Assembly: GCF_000517085.1 (NCBI RefSeq) | Contig: NZ_KI912107.1 | Coordinates: 2,415,980-2,479,979, forward strand | Source of the DNA: Saccharicrinis fermentans DSM 9555 = JCM 21142 | GTDB lineage: Bacteria > Bacteroidota > Bacteroidia > Bacteroidales > Marinilabiliaceae | Reading direction: 5' to 3' | Length of the DNA stretch: 64,000 nucleotides | Shown: positions 1-7,764 of the stretch, in pieces | Layout of the letters: the number at the start of each line of letters is the position of its first letter | Numbering within the stretch: the first letter of the stretch is position 1 | Made by a program: the position numbers and the translations under genes | The notes under the pieces: model-generated | Told to the model about the DNA's origin: nothing | Database searches by the model: none | Seen by the model: only the letters and a program-made list of their open reading frames with translations

Positions 1-364
1 CAGTAAGCACTACATTAATAGTAAACTTAAACACCTTTGTACGCTTTAGGCGATTCAGCACTAACATACATTCTTCAAGGCTTAAATAATAGTAATAGGT
101 AAGTATTTCTGTAGACAAATCTAAGGCCTGTTCTTTGTTCATTGGATCGCCAAAAGATAACGAGGCATCTATTAAAAGAATTGCCAGGGCTTCCGAGAGT
201 TTTTTTTCGCCGGCTTCTTTTTTGAGCTTGGCCATGCTTGGAAAGTTACCCCCGATAACTTTTTCGGGGGTAAGCTTAACAAATGCCTTAACCAGCTCAC
301 GATTTGAAGCCCCTCCTGAGATCATCTGCAGCACTTCTTTGCGCTGCGCTGGTTTGTTTTCCAT
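1..364 (-). CDS. Hypothetical phage protein, truncated by window edge
   Basis: A leftward frame opens at an ATG at 364 and stays open to the first base of the window, so its C-terminus is missing. About 121 residues are visible, rich in Lys, Leu and Glu and with no membrane segment. A tyrosine run followed by a Leu/Glu-rich helix lies near residues 90-105. It starts inside the end of the upstream gene, overlapping it by 68 bases; a Met at residue 13 would shorten the overlap. Its place in the phage early region suggests a replication or regulatory accessory role, but I do not recognise the family. Confidence 0.55.
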   Translation of the reverse strand, partial: MENKPAQRKEVLQMISGGASNRELVKAFVKLTPEKVIGGNFPSMAKLKKEAGEKKLSEALAILLIDASLSFGDPMNKEQALDLSTEILTYYYYLSLEECMLVLNRLKRTKVFKFTINVVLT

Positions 365-815
365 TTTTTAACAGATTTATAATCGTATTTAAATTCGAAT
401 TAATAAATGTGAGTTGCATTTTATGCCTGTAAAATACGTCGAGAGTATTCCAGTTATGGAGCATCTGTTTCCATATGTCAATAGCTTCTGTTGATGAACT
501 TAAAGCCACTAAATATTTGCCAATTTCCTTCAACGCTTTTCCATCTGCAGGCGTAAACCTATATGTAAGCCCTGTGTTTTTAGTATAAAAATCGAACCAT
601 TCTCGCTGAGCATTCGTAAAAAAAGGATCATTCTCTTTAATAATCTTTTTCCAATACTCATGTTCTATTGATTGCTCATCAAAAGCAAACTCATGTCCCA
701 TTTTTGTTGCGTCAGACAAAAAACCTTTTTTTGCAATCAGCTTTTTTAATCCTCCACTTTTGCTATAAACAGCCACTATCTCGAATTTTTTTTCTTTCAA
801 AATATACTCTGTCAT
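297..815 (-). CDS. Hypothetical phage early protein
   Basis: This is a 172-residue soluble protein with a mixed alpha/beta composition and a very basic, Ser/Ala/Arg-rich tail. I see no catalytic motif and do not recognise the family. It follows the membrane-protein gene by five bases and its 3' end overlaps the next gene, as is usual in this phage block. The start at 815 is an ATG just downstream of the neighbour's stop. A role in phage early functions is inferred only from position. Confidence 0.6.
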   Translation of the reverse strand: MTEYILKEKKFEIVAVYSKSGGLKKLIAKKGFLSDATKMGHEFAFDEQSIEHEYWKKIIKENDPFFTNAQREWFDFYTKNTGLTYRFTPADGKALKEIGKYLVALSSSTEAIDIWKQMLHNWNTLDVFYRHKMQLTFINSNLNTIINLLKNGKQTSAAQRSAADDLRRGFKS

Positions 816-820
816 GTCCT

Positions 821-1204
821 TTATTTTATTAATCTAAAAAAACCGAATGCTAGCAAACCAAAGGCCATAATAACCATTAGTAAATAAAAAATAACTTCCC
901 AGTCGGGTCGCATCATTTTAGGTAGCGTTATTCTGCGCTTGGTTAAGGCTAAAAAGCTGCCAATTGTTCCGCCTAAAACTGAGCATATAACAACAGGAAT
1001 ATACTCGTAACTGAAATCGTTAATTAGCTCATACATACTAACTGAACCAATAGCAATACTAACCAGCCAAGAAAGGTTTACAAAGGCGCCGCTTATTAAC
1101 ACCTTCGGTATGTTGTTTTGTGAAATAGCCTTCACATTCCAAGTACGGCAGCCTATAAAAATGAGCTGCGTTACCAAAACTATAATTGAATACTTAATTA
1201 TCAT
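821..1204 (-). CDS. Small phage membrane protein, about four TM segments
   Basis: This 127-residue protein has hydrophobic stretches near residues 3-20, 35-58, 66-88 and 103-125 separated by short basic loops, so it should be an integral inner-membrane protein with about four spans. The middle loop contains a Lys-Arg-Arg cluster. Its ATG overlaps the end of the upstream cysteine-rich gene by 11 bases, so the two are probably translationally coupled. I do not recognise a named family. Exclusion or sensing at the membrane would be speculation. Confidence 0.6.
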   Translation of the reverse strand: MIIKYSIIVLVTQLIFIGCRTWNVKAISQNNIPKVLISGAFVNLSWLVSIAIGSVSMYELINDFSYEYIPVVICSVLGGTIGSFLALTKRRITLPKMMRPDWEVIFYLLMVIMAFGLLAFGFFRLIK

Positions 1205-1385
1205 TTTTAATGTTCTTTAAATTACTTTTATACCACGTTTTAAACTCGTTTAAATGTTCTTTGAAGTATAGACAGCCTTTACAACTACCTATTGTACATT
1301 TATGCGCAAACTCACAATATTTTTCCTGTAGTTCCTCCCAATCAATCGATGTGGGAGGAACATTTAAGCCGTTGAATACTTCCAT
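1194..1385 (-). CDS. Small cysteine-rich phage protein
   Basis: This is a 63-residue acidic-to-neutral protein with four cysteines packed between residues 24 and 38 (C-x5-C-x4-C-x2-C), a pattern compatible with a small zinc-binding knuckle. Its ATG at 1385 follows directly on the TAA of the upstream 54-residue gene with no gap. It overlaps the next membrane-protein gene by 11 bases. Function unknown. Confidence 0.55.
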   Translation of the reverse strand: MEVFNGLNVPPTSIDWEELQEKYCEFAHKCTIGSCKGCLYFKEHLNEFKTWYKSNLKNIKNDN

Positions 1386-1550
1386 TTAACAAGATGCTTT
1401 TAATTCTTCAATATCATCGGTTATCATTTTTGCCAACTCTTCAGGGTCATCATCAAAATAAATCAAGTCCTGTCCATGGCCAGAATGTTTATATGCTTCA
1501 AATTGATCGGCATCTTCATTGTATGTTATTTGGATATAAGTATCTTCCAT
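1386..1550 (-). CDS. 54-residue acidic phage protein
   Basis: This leftward frame runs from an ATG at 1550 to a TAA at 1386-1388 and encodes a 54-residue, strongly acidic protein rich in Asp and Glu. A helical acidic stretch makes up its second half. The next gene's ATG abuts its stop codon, and the DUF4494 gene ends three bases upstream, so it fits the tight packing of the block. Such small acidic phage proteins can be inhibitors or DNA mimics, but nothing here proves that. Confidence 0.6.
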   Translation of the reverse strand: MEDTYIQITYNEDADQFEAYKHSGHGQDLIYFDDDPEELAKMITDDIEELKASC

Positions 1551-1552
1551 GA

Positions 1553-2047
1553 CTAATCCTCCTTTATAGCTTTAGATTTGTAATCCACTGGAGGCACATT
1601 GTCGTCACTCATTTCAACATTGAAGAAAGGAAATACATCAAGTATATTACTTTCAATAACTGAATGTATAGTGTAGTCAACGGTCATGCCTTTCATGCTC
1701 TCCTAAATGCGGTCGTAGGCTTCTTTTACATTATCGGCCATAACCAACATCCAATTGGCTACTTTCTTTTCACGTCCGGCTTCTTTATCAATACTTACAT
1801 ACATTACTTTACATTTGTACCAGTATTGCCCATAATCGTAAAAAAACAATTCTGAATAATTGACCGGCTTAATCCCTTTAACCGAAAATTCGCCGCTAAT
1901 GTATTTCTGCATTTCTTCGTGGATGCGTTTTTCAGCTTCGGTGTAGCTAACTGCATCAATTAAATATGGAGCATTTACTTTTATGCTCTTACCTGTATGT
2001 TCGTCAATCTTTTCGTAACGAACTTTGCACTCAAACCAAGTATTCAT
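1553..2047 (-). pseudogene. DUF4494-like phage gene interrupted by in-frame amber codon
   Basis: The N-terminal 114 residues (ATG at 2047) resemble the DUF4494 family common in Bacteroidota and their phages, with two repeats of a W-F/Y-x-C-K-V beta motif at residues 4-9 and 76-81. The frame meets a TAG at 1703-1705 and then continues for 49 more sense codons in the same frame to a second TAG at 1553-1555. That tail has a D-V-F-P-F segment and in my recollection matches the usual C-terminal part of the family. A single C-to-T change (CAG to TAG) would explain the interruption. Either the gene is newly broken, with only the 1703-2047 product made, or the amber codon is read through. Confidence 0.7.
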
Positions 2048-2066
2048 TGTAATTTTGTTTTAAAGG

Positions 2067-2198
2067 TTATTCTAATCTTTTATCCCACGGCTCCATTTTG
2101 CGATGTTTGTCCGTGGTATTATCACAGTGCTGATTAGTGTCGCGGTTGTCGTAGTAGAGCACAGCAACCGCGCACGCAGCCAATATTAATAGTCCCAT
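2067..2198 (-). CDS. 43-residue phage protein with N-terminal hydrophobic segment
   Basis: This leftward frame runs from an ATG at 2198, one base after the DUF3164 stop, to a TAA at 2067. The first 16 residues are hydrophobic (a short TM helix or signal anchor) and the rest is charged, with an Asp/Asn-rich middle and a basic end. It fills the only sizeable gap between two recognised phage genes. No family is recognisable at this length. Confidence 0.5.
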   Translation of the reverse strand: MGLLILAACAVAVLYYDNRDTNQHCDNTTDKHRKMEPWDKRLE

Positions 2199-2199
2199 G

Positions 2200-2883
2200 T
2201 TAAAAGCCGCTTAAATCAACGTTAGTACCATCTGGGAATTCACAAGCCGAAATGGAAAGAGGAACGCCCGTTTTTTCGTTTGTTTTTCCTTTTGTAGAAG
2301 CTTCAACAAACCAAGCCGAACGTTGCGGCTTATGGGCAGACAAAATGATATTAATACCCTCAGAAAAAATAGGATTGTTGATCTCACGCTCTTTGTTTTT
2401 TAGCTGTATCATACGCTTCGCCTGTAGATTACCCTTAGAATCTTTTTTTAGTAGATCCCCAATGATAGATACCAGCTTTGCCGTTTCTTCATTTGTACTA
2501 AGAGAACGTAAATACTCTTTAATCTTCGCAACCCCGGCATCTACTGTATCATCCCAGCCGTCGACTTCTCTAAAGCCTATTTCGATCGTTTGTCCAAGCT
2601 CATTGCTAAAAGAGTGACTCTTTTGTGAGTCCCTATAGCCGTATAGCTCTTTTTTAAGTCGTAATAGCGTTGAAAAATCATTATAAACCTCAGCCTTTGC
2701 ACGTGATATTAGACTACTCAGGTTTTCCATTTTCTTCACCGTTTCAGTCACCAATTTGTTTTTGGTTTCTTTGTACAACTCCAGTTCGCGTTCGCGAGCT
2801 TCCATTTTTTTAGCCTCCTCTTCTTTGAGCTGTTTAAACAGCTCCTCCTTTTCATGCTGGCTCATTTTTGACACGTCAATCAT
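2200..2883 (-). CDS. DUF3164 family phage protein
   Basis: This 227-residue protein resembles DUF3164, a conserved early-region protein of Mu-like phages. It opens with a charged coiled-coil stretch (residues 8-75, Lys/Glu-rich with Met heptads), followed by a globular half containing a conserved-looking G-W-D segment near residue 110 and a Trp-Phe-Val-Glu segment near 190. The ATG lies 12 bases downstream of the preceding stop. Its biochemical role is not established; family position beside replication and transposition genes suggests a DNA-metabolism accessory. Confidence 0.75.
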   Translation of the reverse strand: MIDVSKMSQHEKEELFKQLKEEEAKKMEARERELELYKETKNKLVTETVKKMENLSSLISRAKAEVYNDFSTLLRLKKELYGYRDSQKSHSFSNELGQTIEIGFREVDGWDDTVDAGVAKIKEYLRSLSTNEETAKLVSIIGDLLKKDSKGNLQAKRMIQLKNKEREINNPIFSEGINIILSAHKPQRSAWFVEASTKGKTNEKTGVPLSISACEFPDGTNVDLSGF

Positions 2884-2895
2884 CTGTTTTTGTTT

Positions 2896-3123
2896 TTATT
2901 TGTTATTATTAACAACTTCTGTAATGTTGTAGGTTAACTTTTTTGATGCAAAAGAATTAGAAAGCCAATTCTTATACACCTCTTGTTTAAGCATTAGCAT
3001 GCTTCTCTTTTTTATAAGCTGAATTGCTTTCCCAATCGTTTCGTCTTTAATACGTTTGTTAATCTCGCTAATCGCAAGATTAACGCTACAAAGCTTTTGT
3101 TCTACCTTCTGTTTATCAGTCAT
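2896..3123 (-). CDS. Small basic helical phage protein
   Basis: This is a 75-residue, Lys-rich and mostly helical protein without a membrane span. It lies four bases after the GemA-like gene and 12 bases before the DUF3164 gene, in the same direction. The composition (paired lysines and helix-forming residues from 5 to 55) is that of a small nucleic-acid-binding or structural accessory. I do not recognise the family. Confidence 0.55.
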   Translation of the reverse strand: MTDKQKVEQKLCSVNLAISEINKRIKDETIGKAIQLIKKRSMLMLKQEVYKNWLSNSFASKKLTYNITEVVNNNK

Positions 3124-3127
3124 ATCC

Positions 3128-3577
3128 TTAGTTTAAAAAGGTTGAATTAGCTAGTTCGTTTCGCATTTCTTTACTCATCCGCTTAAAGTCGTTTTGTTTG
3201 TTTACATACATGCTGTATATGTTTTGCAAACGCGAAACAGGAATGCTATTAAACGCCGTATACGAAGTAGCTCTGCACGCAGTAGCCTTTATATAATCAA
3301 TATCAGTACTGCGCCCTATTTGCTTATGAAAGCCAATTATGGCAGCAATTACACGCTTTCTCCACATGTCTGCCACATCTTTCTTTTGATTATCAATTGC
3401 AGATTGCATATCACGTAACATTTGATAATAAAAATTTGGAGTCCTGTCGTGCATTTCACTTAAACTTGCGTATAAACCGTTAGTGTAATCCATAAGGAAG
3501 TCTCTTCGATCTTCAGCACTTAATCCCATTTTATGCAGTAGCGCATAAAAGTGAGCGTATTTACTTTTTGTTGTCAT
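3128..3577 (-). CDS. GemA-like (gp16/DUF1018-type) phage regulatory protein
   Basis: This is a 149-residue all-helical protein. The opening (a Y-A-x-x-H/F-Y-A-L-L-H-K-M-G-L stretch at residues 7-19, then a D-R-R-D-F-L helix) resembles the GemA/gp16 family encoded in the middle early region of Mu-like phages, where it is linked to modulation of host gene expression and replication. Its ATG overlaps the stop of the upstream gene by four bases (ATGA type), indicating translational coupling. Assignment rests on gene order and the N-terminal pattern. Confidence 0.55.
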   Translation of the reverse strand: MTTKSKYAHFYALLHKMGLSAEDRRDFLMDYTNGLYASLSEMHDRTPNFYYQMLRDMQSAIDNQKKDVADMWRKRVIAAIIGFHKQIGRSTDIDYIKATACRATSYTAFNSIPVSRLQNIYSMYVNKQNDFKRMSKEMRNELANSTFLN

Positions 3578-3822
3578 TTCAGTACTTTATATTCTGTTTT
3601 ACTTATTGCTTTTACATATCCTACTCGAGGAAATCGTTTAATACCAACCGTACACAGAAAAGGCCTGTTTTTTTTAAGAAATGCAACCATTTCTTTATGC
3701 TCAATAAAGCTTATAACCTTTCCGTCTTTATCAAAAAACTTTTGTGGGTTCGACGTTTTATCTTTCCAAACCACTGGAATAAATATGCACTCTCTTCTTT
3801 CCGTTAATTGTGTAAACTCCAT
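3574..3822 (-). CDS. Small phage protein, 82 residues
   Basis: I place the start at the ATG at 3822, eight bases after the ATPase stop; an upstream in-frame Met would overlap the ATPase gene. The 82-residue product is basic and predicted to be beta-rich, with a central F-F-D-K-D-G turn near residue 30. It overlaps the GemA-like gene by four bases. No family is recognised. Confidence 0.55.
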   Translation of the reverse strand: MEFTQLTERRECIFIPVVWKDKTSNPQKFFDKDGKVISFIEHKEMVAFLKKNRPFLCTVGIKRFPRVGYVKAISKTEYKVLK

Positions 3823-3829
3823 TTGTAAA

Positions 3830-4510
3830 TTATTTAATATCTGTACCATGAAAAAGCGTTGCTTTTTCTTCATTAATTACTAAGTTTCCGCCAGGGCATC
3901 GCCCACTTACAAAACAAGCGAGACCTTTAACCTGAAAAATGATAGAAGCTAGTTTTCTGGCTAGTTTAGCGGTTGCTGTGTAGGGCTCGTTTCGTTCCTC
4001 ATGTGCAATTATTACAAAAAGTTTATTTGGAAATTTTTGCACAAGATTTTTCAGCCCTCCAGCTTTTAGTTCGTCATTGTAAATTGTCATGTTATCTAGG
4101 AAAGCCACATGCGGAGACTGACGTCGAGAAAGTATGCTAATCAACTCCTCTACGCTCACGTATTCGTAAAAAATAAGACTTCGATTATTTGGCCTAAGTT
4201 TAGCGCGTTCGGTAGCATCTACAAACGTTTTACCAATCCCCTCCTCGGCGCTTATATACATCGTTCTACCGAAAGTACTTAAGTATTCAGCTAACATGAG
4301 CGATAAGGTTGTTTTACCATTCTTCTCTTTACCGTAAACCAACCAAATTCCGTTTGTTTCTGGCATTCCCATCACATCGCGATACACCCCATCAAATTCA
4401 AATGTTTTAAACTTTTTTGTTCGTACCTGATTGATGTACTTGCCTTTTGGCCTAGATACTTTTGTACCCATAGGCGGATTGGTGGTGTTATCTACATTTG
4501 GTGCATTCAT
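3830..4510 (-). CDS. RecA/DnaB-fold ATPase of Mu-like phage
   Basis: This 226-residue P-loop NTPase has a Walker A motif G-K-E-K-N-G-K-T-T at about residues 60-68. A hydrophobic beta strand ending in L-D-N near residue 140 looks like Walker B, and an I-I-A-H-E-E sensor-like strand lies near 168. The N-terminal 40 residues are basic and rich in Pro, Asn and Thr. Such proteins sit just downstream of the MuB-like gene in Bacteroidota Mu-like phages and are usually annotated as AAA/RecA-like ATPases. A role in recombination or replication is inferred from fold and position. Confidence 0.7.
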   Translation of the reverse strand: MNAPNVDNTTNPPMGTKVSRPKGKYINQVRTKKFKTFEFDGVYRDVMGMPETNGIWLVYGKEKNGKTTLSLMLAEYLSTFGRTMYISAEEGIGKTFVDATERAKLRPNNRSLIFYEYVSVEELISILSRRQSPHVAFLDNMTIYNDELKAGGLKNLVQKFPNKLFVIIAHEERNEPYTATAKLARKLASIIFQVKGLACFVSGRCPGGNLVINEEKATLFHGTDIK

Positions 4511-4514
4511 ACTC

Positions 4515-5390
4515 TTATCCTAATTTTATTAGTGTTTCTAAATAGCGAAGGGTAGCCTCTTTGTCGAGACAGCGTTTAATAAGCTTATTTACTTTAGCCT
4601 TATCGTTTGTATTAGCGGCAGCCACAGCGCCTATTAAGTTGCTATAAAAGGCCTTTTTATCAGCAATAGAAGCAGGAACAAGCTGAACAAATTCATCTGA
4701 AAAACGTGAAAAAATTTCGGCGTACCCGACCTTTTTATTATTTATACCCCGGTTTATTTTGGCTCGTAAGCCATCGGCACCAATCATATACCACCCGCAT
4801 GATCCCTCTGTACTATTCCACAATTCCTTTAATTCTAGAAAAGCATTGTAGTCTAAATCACCAGCTTCATCCAGCACCACCACAGGCTTAACCAATAAGT
4901 TTAAATAGTATTTAAGATTACCTTTTACTTCGCGATACAAACCACGAGAATCAACTCCAACTGTTTTGGCAAGCAAACGAATAAACTGTTGTTTCGTTTT
5001 CGCTTGAGAGCAATCAACGTAAAACGCATTTTTCATTTTTCGCACGACATGCCTTGCACAAAATGTTTTTCCTATTCCACAATCATCAGCGAGTATCATA
5101 CTCTTACTTAATTCCTTACAAAACGAAAGTGAACTTTCAATATTATCGTAAACCGATGTTCGAGCCACTTTCCATTGGCTTTCATGAAGCTTTACATCTA
5201 ACTCTCTACCAATTGTTATCCAAGTAGTATCAGAAAGAACCCTCTCAACCTCGCCTTTTTTAATTCGCGAGTAAACAGAATTGTTAATACCTAATGTTTT
5301 AGCGTAATCTGAGTCTGAGCCTCCGTAGTTTTCGCGATTAGCTAATACGGCCTCACGTACCTTTGTTTTAAACTCTTTTGAAATATTCAT
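4515..5390 (-). CDS. MuB-like AAA+ ATPase, transposition target-DNA activator
   Basis: The 291-residue protein has an N-terminal HTH-like region (residues 1-70), then an AAA+ core. Walker A is D-D-C-G-I-G-K-T at about 102-109 and Walker B is V-V-L-D-E-A near 172-177. This is the MuB arrangement: a DNA-binding N-domain and an ATPase that coats target DNA, stimulates the transposase and provides target immunity. It begins six bases after the transposase stop, exactly as B follows A in Mu. Confidence 0.85.
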   Translation of the reverse strand: MNISKEFKTKVREAVLANRENYGGSDSDYAKTLGINNSVYSRIKKGEVERVLSDTTWITIGRELDVKLHESQWKVARTSVYDNIESSLSFCKELSKSMILADDCGIGKTFCARHVVRKMKNAFYVDCSQAKTKQQFIRLLAKTVGVDSRGLYREVKGNLKYYLNLLVKPVVVLDEAGDLDYNAFLELKELWNSTEGSCGWYMIGADGLRAKINRGINNKKVGYAEIFSRFSDEFVQLVPASIADKKAFYSNLIGAVAAANTNDKAKVNKLIKRCLDKEATLRYLETLIKLG

Positions 5391-5396
5391 AGTAAT

Positions 5397-7442
5397 TTAT
5401 TTTAGGAATGAATCTTGCCAGTTTCGTGCGCCAGCACTATCATCCTCTTGGTTGTAAATTATTTCCTGATCATCTTCGTGTATATCACCAAGCACCTCTA
5501 CTTCTGTAAAATCTTCGTTCGCCTCGTACCTTTTTAATCCATCTATTTTAAACTTGCGAGATGGTTTGGGCGTCAAGTCTGTAAAGCCAATAGTTTCAAT
5601 GCTTTTTGCTGTTTTTTGCGCATACCCAATTACTGTTTTTGCGTAACGACTTTGCAACTCAATAGCTGCTTTTTGATCTGGTGTTTGTTCTGCTTTAGCA
5701 CGATTAAAGCGAGGCATTTCCATCACTTCGCAAATAAATCGGTCGCCTATATAGGCCATGGCCTTTAAAACACCACCTTGCATATCATCCAACCAATACA
5801 CATCAACCTTTTTCCCTTCTATTTGTCGCATTTTTTCTATCAGAGCATCCCCAGTAAGTATTTTGCCATTTTCAGCAATTGCCCTACGTCTACCTTGTAG
5901 TGTAATGTAACCACGGCTACAGCTCGTTGCCGTTTTGTAGCCTAAATGAGGAAGTATAGCCTTGTAATTTATAGGGTTAGTATCTTCATGCTGATTTTCT
6001 AGCCAATACTCGAACCTACTCATTCCCGGTTCATCGTGATGCGGAGCATTATTCCAATCTTCGATTTCCGAAAGTCTTGCTGCCACTAATTCTTCGTAAG
6101 GAATTATCTTAGTTTTACCAGGACCGGCTTGGTTAGATTCTGATTTGGCAAACGGACGCGCAATCCAGCCCGGAGCTTTCTTTTCTACCTCGTAACGCAT
6201 TGCACCAAATCGGCGCTCAATAATTTTAGACTGCGCACTGTTAGCATGTATATTTACATGCCTAAACATTTGCCCCTCACGTAAAAAAGTATCTTTAAAC
6301 GAGCTGTTCAATGAGCTTTCGCACTCAAGTTCTATCGGCATACCAACATTATAGTGCGCGTGAAAACGAACCATTTGTCGATAAAAGTCTTGTATAATTC
6401 CCTCTTTTGTTTTTCCGTATACAAATGTTGTTATGCAGCCAGATGCAACATCAATCCCTATGTAAAACCACATTCTCTTTTGTGGGGCATACCAGAAGGG
6501 TGGGTTACGGTCATCGATAGAAATAATAGAACCCGCTTTTTTAGGTAAATCCATTTGCCCGTATGGGTTAAATTGGGCAATATATTGTTGCCTATTACCT
6601 GATCGTTTTTTGTGAGTAGCTATTTTATTCTCCCATTTTGCCAACCAACGTCGTATTGTTCCTTCGCTTAAACGAGGGAACTGTTTTGGATCGTATAACT
6701 CTCCAGTGTTTGTATTATACACCTCTGCATATCCCATTAGGAAACTCTCGTATGTGCGTGCAATTTCGCTCGCTGTTGGCTTATGTTTGTTAACGAATAA
6801 GCCATTCAGCACCTCTAGAACCATGGCATCAACTTTACTAGCGTTTTTTCTAGCGCGACCTTCAGGATCCTTTATTATTGTATAATTACCAAATCCTTTA
6901 TAAGCCTTGTAAGCCTCTCTAAAGCGCTTTTCGTTGCTTGGCAAGTTGTGCGTTACATTATATTTTGCTTTTAGCGTATCGTTAAACGAAAGTGCGTCAA
7001 CCCACAATGTTTTCCCAATTCCCCTTGTGCTTCCTTTAGCAACAATACGTGCCTGCATTCTGTCTTTTTCAAGATCAATAAGGCCTAACATTACGCTAGC
7101 GTTAACAATGTACTGCTCCTGTTCGTGGGCATGTAGATAATTATCGCCCCGTTTAAAGTTTTGAAAATATTCAACTGTTTGTGGCAATACCTTATAATAT
7201 CGCTCCAAAATATGATCGCATTTGCGCGGATCACCAATCGCCTCCTGTATCTCCCTGTCTAAGCTATCAAAGTCAATCAACAACTTACGCCCATTGCCTC
7301 CCTTTTGTAGACGTTTTATTCCGTACGGTTTGTTTTTATAGCGCCACAATTCCTGTTTCAATGAATTATATGTACTCCACCAATCAGGTACCAATTCATC
7401 AAAAGGAACAGCCACTTTATTATTTAACCACATATGAGGCAT
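5397..7442 (-). CDS. MuA-type DDE transposase
   Basis: This 681-residue protein is close to MuA in length. An N-terminal basic DNA-binding region is followed by a rve-like catalytic core at about residues 300-430. The first acidic residue is D310 or D311 in an S-I-D-D-R-N strand, and the last is E409 in an I-I-E-R-R-F-G helix, which closely parallels the V-E-R-A-F-G helix of MuA. The strand expected to carry the second Asp reads E-L-E-C-E-S (371-376), so Glu may replace Asp there. A beta-barrel domain and an acidic tail follow, the tail probably contacting MuB. It cuts and joins the phage ends for integration and replicative transposition. Confidence 0.92.
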   Translation of the reverse strand: MPHMWLNNKVAVPFDELVPDWWSTYNSLKQELWRYKNKPYGIKRLQKGGNGRKLLIDFDSLDREIQEAIGDPRKCDHILERYYKVLPQTVEYFQNFKRGDNYLHAHEQEQYIVNASVMLGLIDLEKDRMQARIVAKGSTRGIGKTLWVDALSFNDTLKAKYNVTHNLPSNEKRFREAYKAYKGFGNYTIIKDPEGRARKNASKVDAMVLEVLNGLFVNKHKPTASEIARTYESFLMGYAEVYNTNTGELYDPKQFPRLSEGTIRRWLAKWENKIATHKKRSGNRQQYIAQFNPYGQMDLPKKAGSIISIDDRNPPFWYAPQKRMWFYIGIDVASGCITTFVYGKTKEGIIQDFYRQMVRFHAHYNVGMPIELECESSLNSSFKDTFLREGQMFRHVNIHANSAQSKIIERRFGAMRYEVEKKAPGWIARPFAKSESNQAGPGKTKIIPYEELVAARLSEIEDWNNAPHHDEPGMSRFEYWLENQHEDTNPINYKAILPHLGYKTATSCSRGYITLQGRRRAIAENGKILTGDALIEKMRQIEGKKVDVYWLDDMQGGVLKAMAYIGDRFICEVMEMPRFNRAKAEQTPDQKAAIELQSRYAKTVIGYAQKTAKSIETIGFTDLTPKPSRKFKIDGLKRYEANEDFTEVEVLGDIHEDDQEIIYNQEDDSAGARNWQDSFLK

Positions 7443-7454
7443 AAAATCTCGTTT

Positions 7455-7670
7455 TTATTGCTGAAATATTTCCGTTTCAGCTCTTAATTGTTCTTGCATT
7501 GTTTCTCGTAACTCAACTATTCTCCTAAGTACACCCATTACTCGATTGTACTTCTTTGCGTTTGGCCTTTTCAACGTCATCCTCACATTATCACGAGTAA
7601 GTCCCAATATTTTTGCAACTTCATCGTAATCACCTGCCCTCTTTTTTTTAAAAATTTGTTCGTCAGTCAT
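7455..7670 (-). CDS. Ner-like small HTH regulator
   Basis: I choose the ATG at 7670, giving 71 residues; an upstream in-frame start at 7724 would run through the operator repeats. Residues 10-40 form a helix-turn-helix (an A-G-D-Y-D-E-V-A-K-I-L-G-L-T pattern followed by a recognition helix with R-x-x-L-K-R-P). The C-terminal half is a helical oligomerisation segment. Position, first gene of the leftward early operon and divergent from the repressor, matches Ner of Mu, which dampens early transcription. Confidence 0.7.
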   Translation of the reverse strand: MTDEQIFKKKRAGDYDEVAKILGLTRDNVRMTLKRPNAKKYNRVMGVLRRIVELRETMQEQLRAETEIFQQ

Positions 7671-7683
7671 TTTTTTATTTACT

Positions 7684-7756
7684 TTTGTTCTAGACACGGA
7701 ACAAATTAAGGGGATAATTTTCAACTATCAAAATATTTAAGTGAATATTTTCAACA
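7684..7756. promoter_or_regulatory. Divergent early/repressor operator region
   Basis: Between the Ner-like and repressor genes there is an inverted repeat TTTGTTC (7684-7690) / GAACAAA (7699-7705) with an 8-base spacer. It is followed by direct repeats of ATTTTCAAC at 7717-7725 and 7747-7755. Both early promoters must lie here. Mu uses the same intergenic segment as operator and transposition enhancer, so repressor, Ner and possibly the transposase N-domain are expected to bind. The binding assignments are inference; the repeats are directly visible. Confidence 0.6.
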
Positions 7757-7764
7757 CAACAAAT

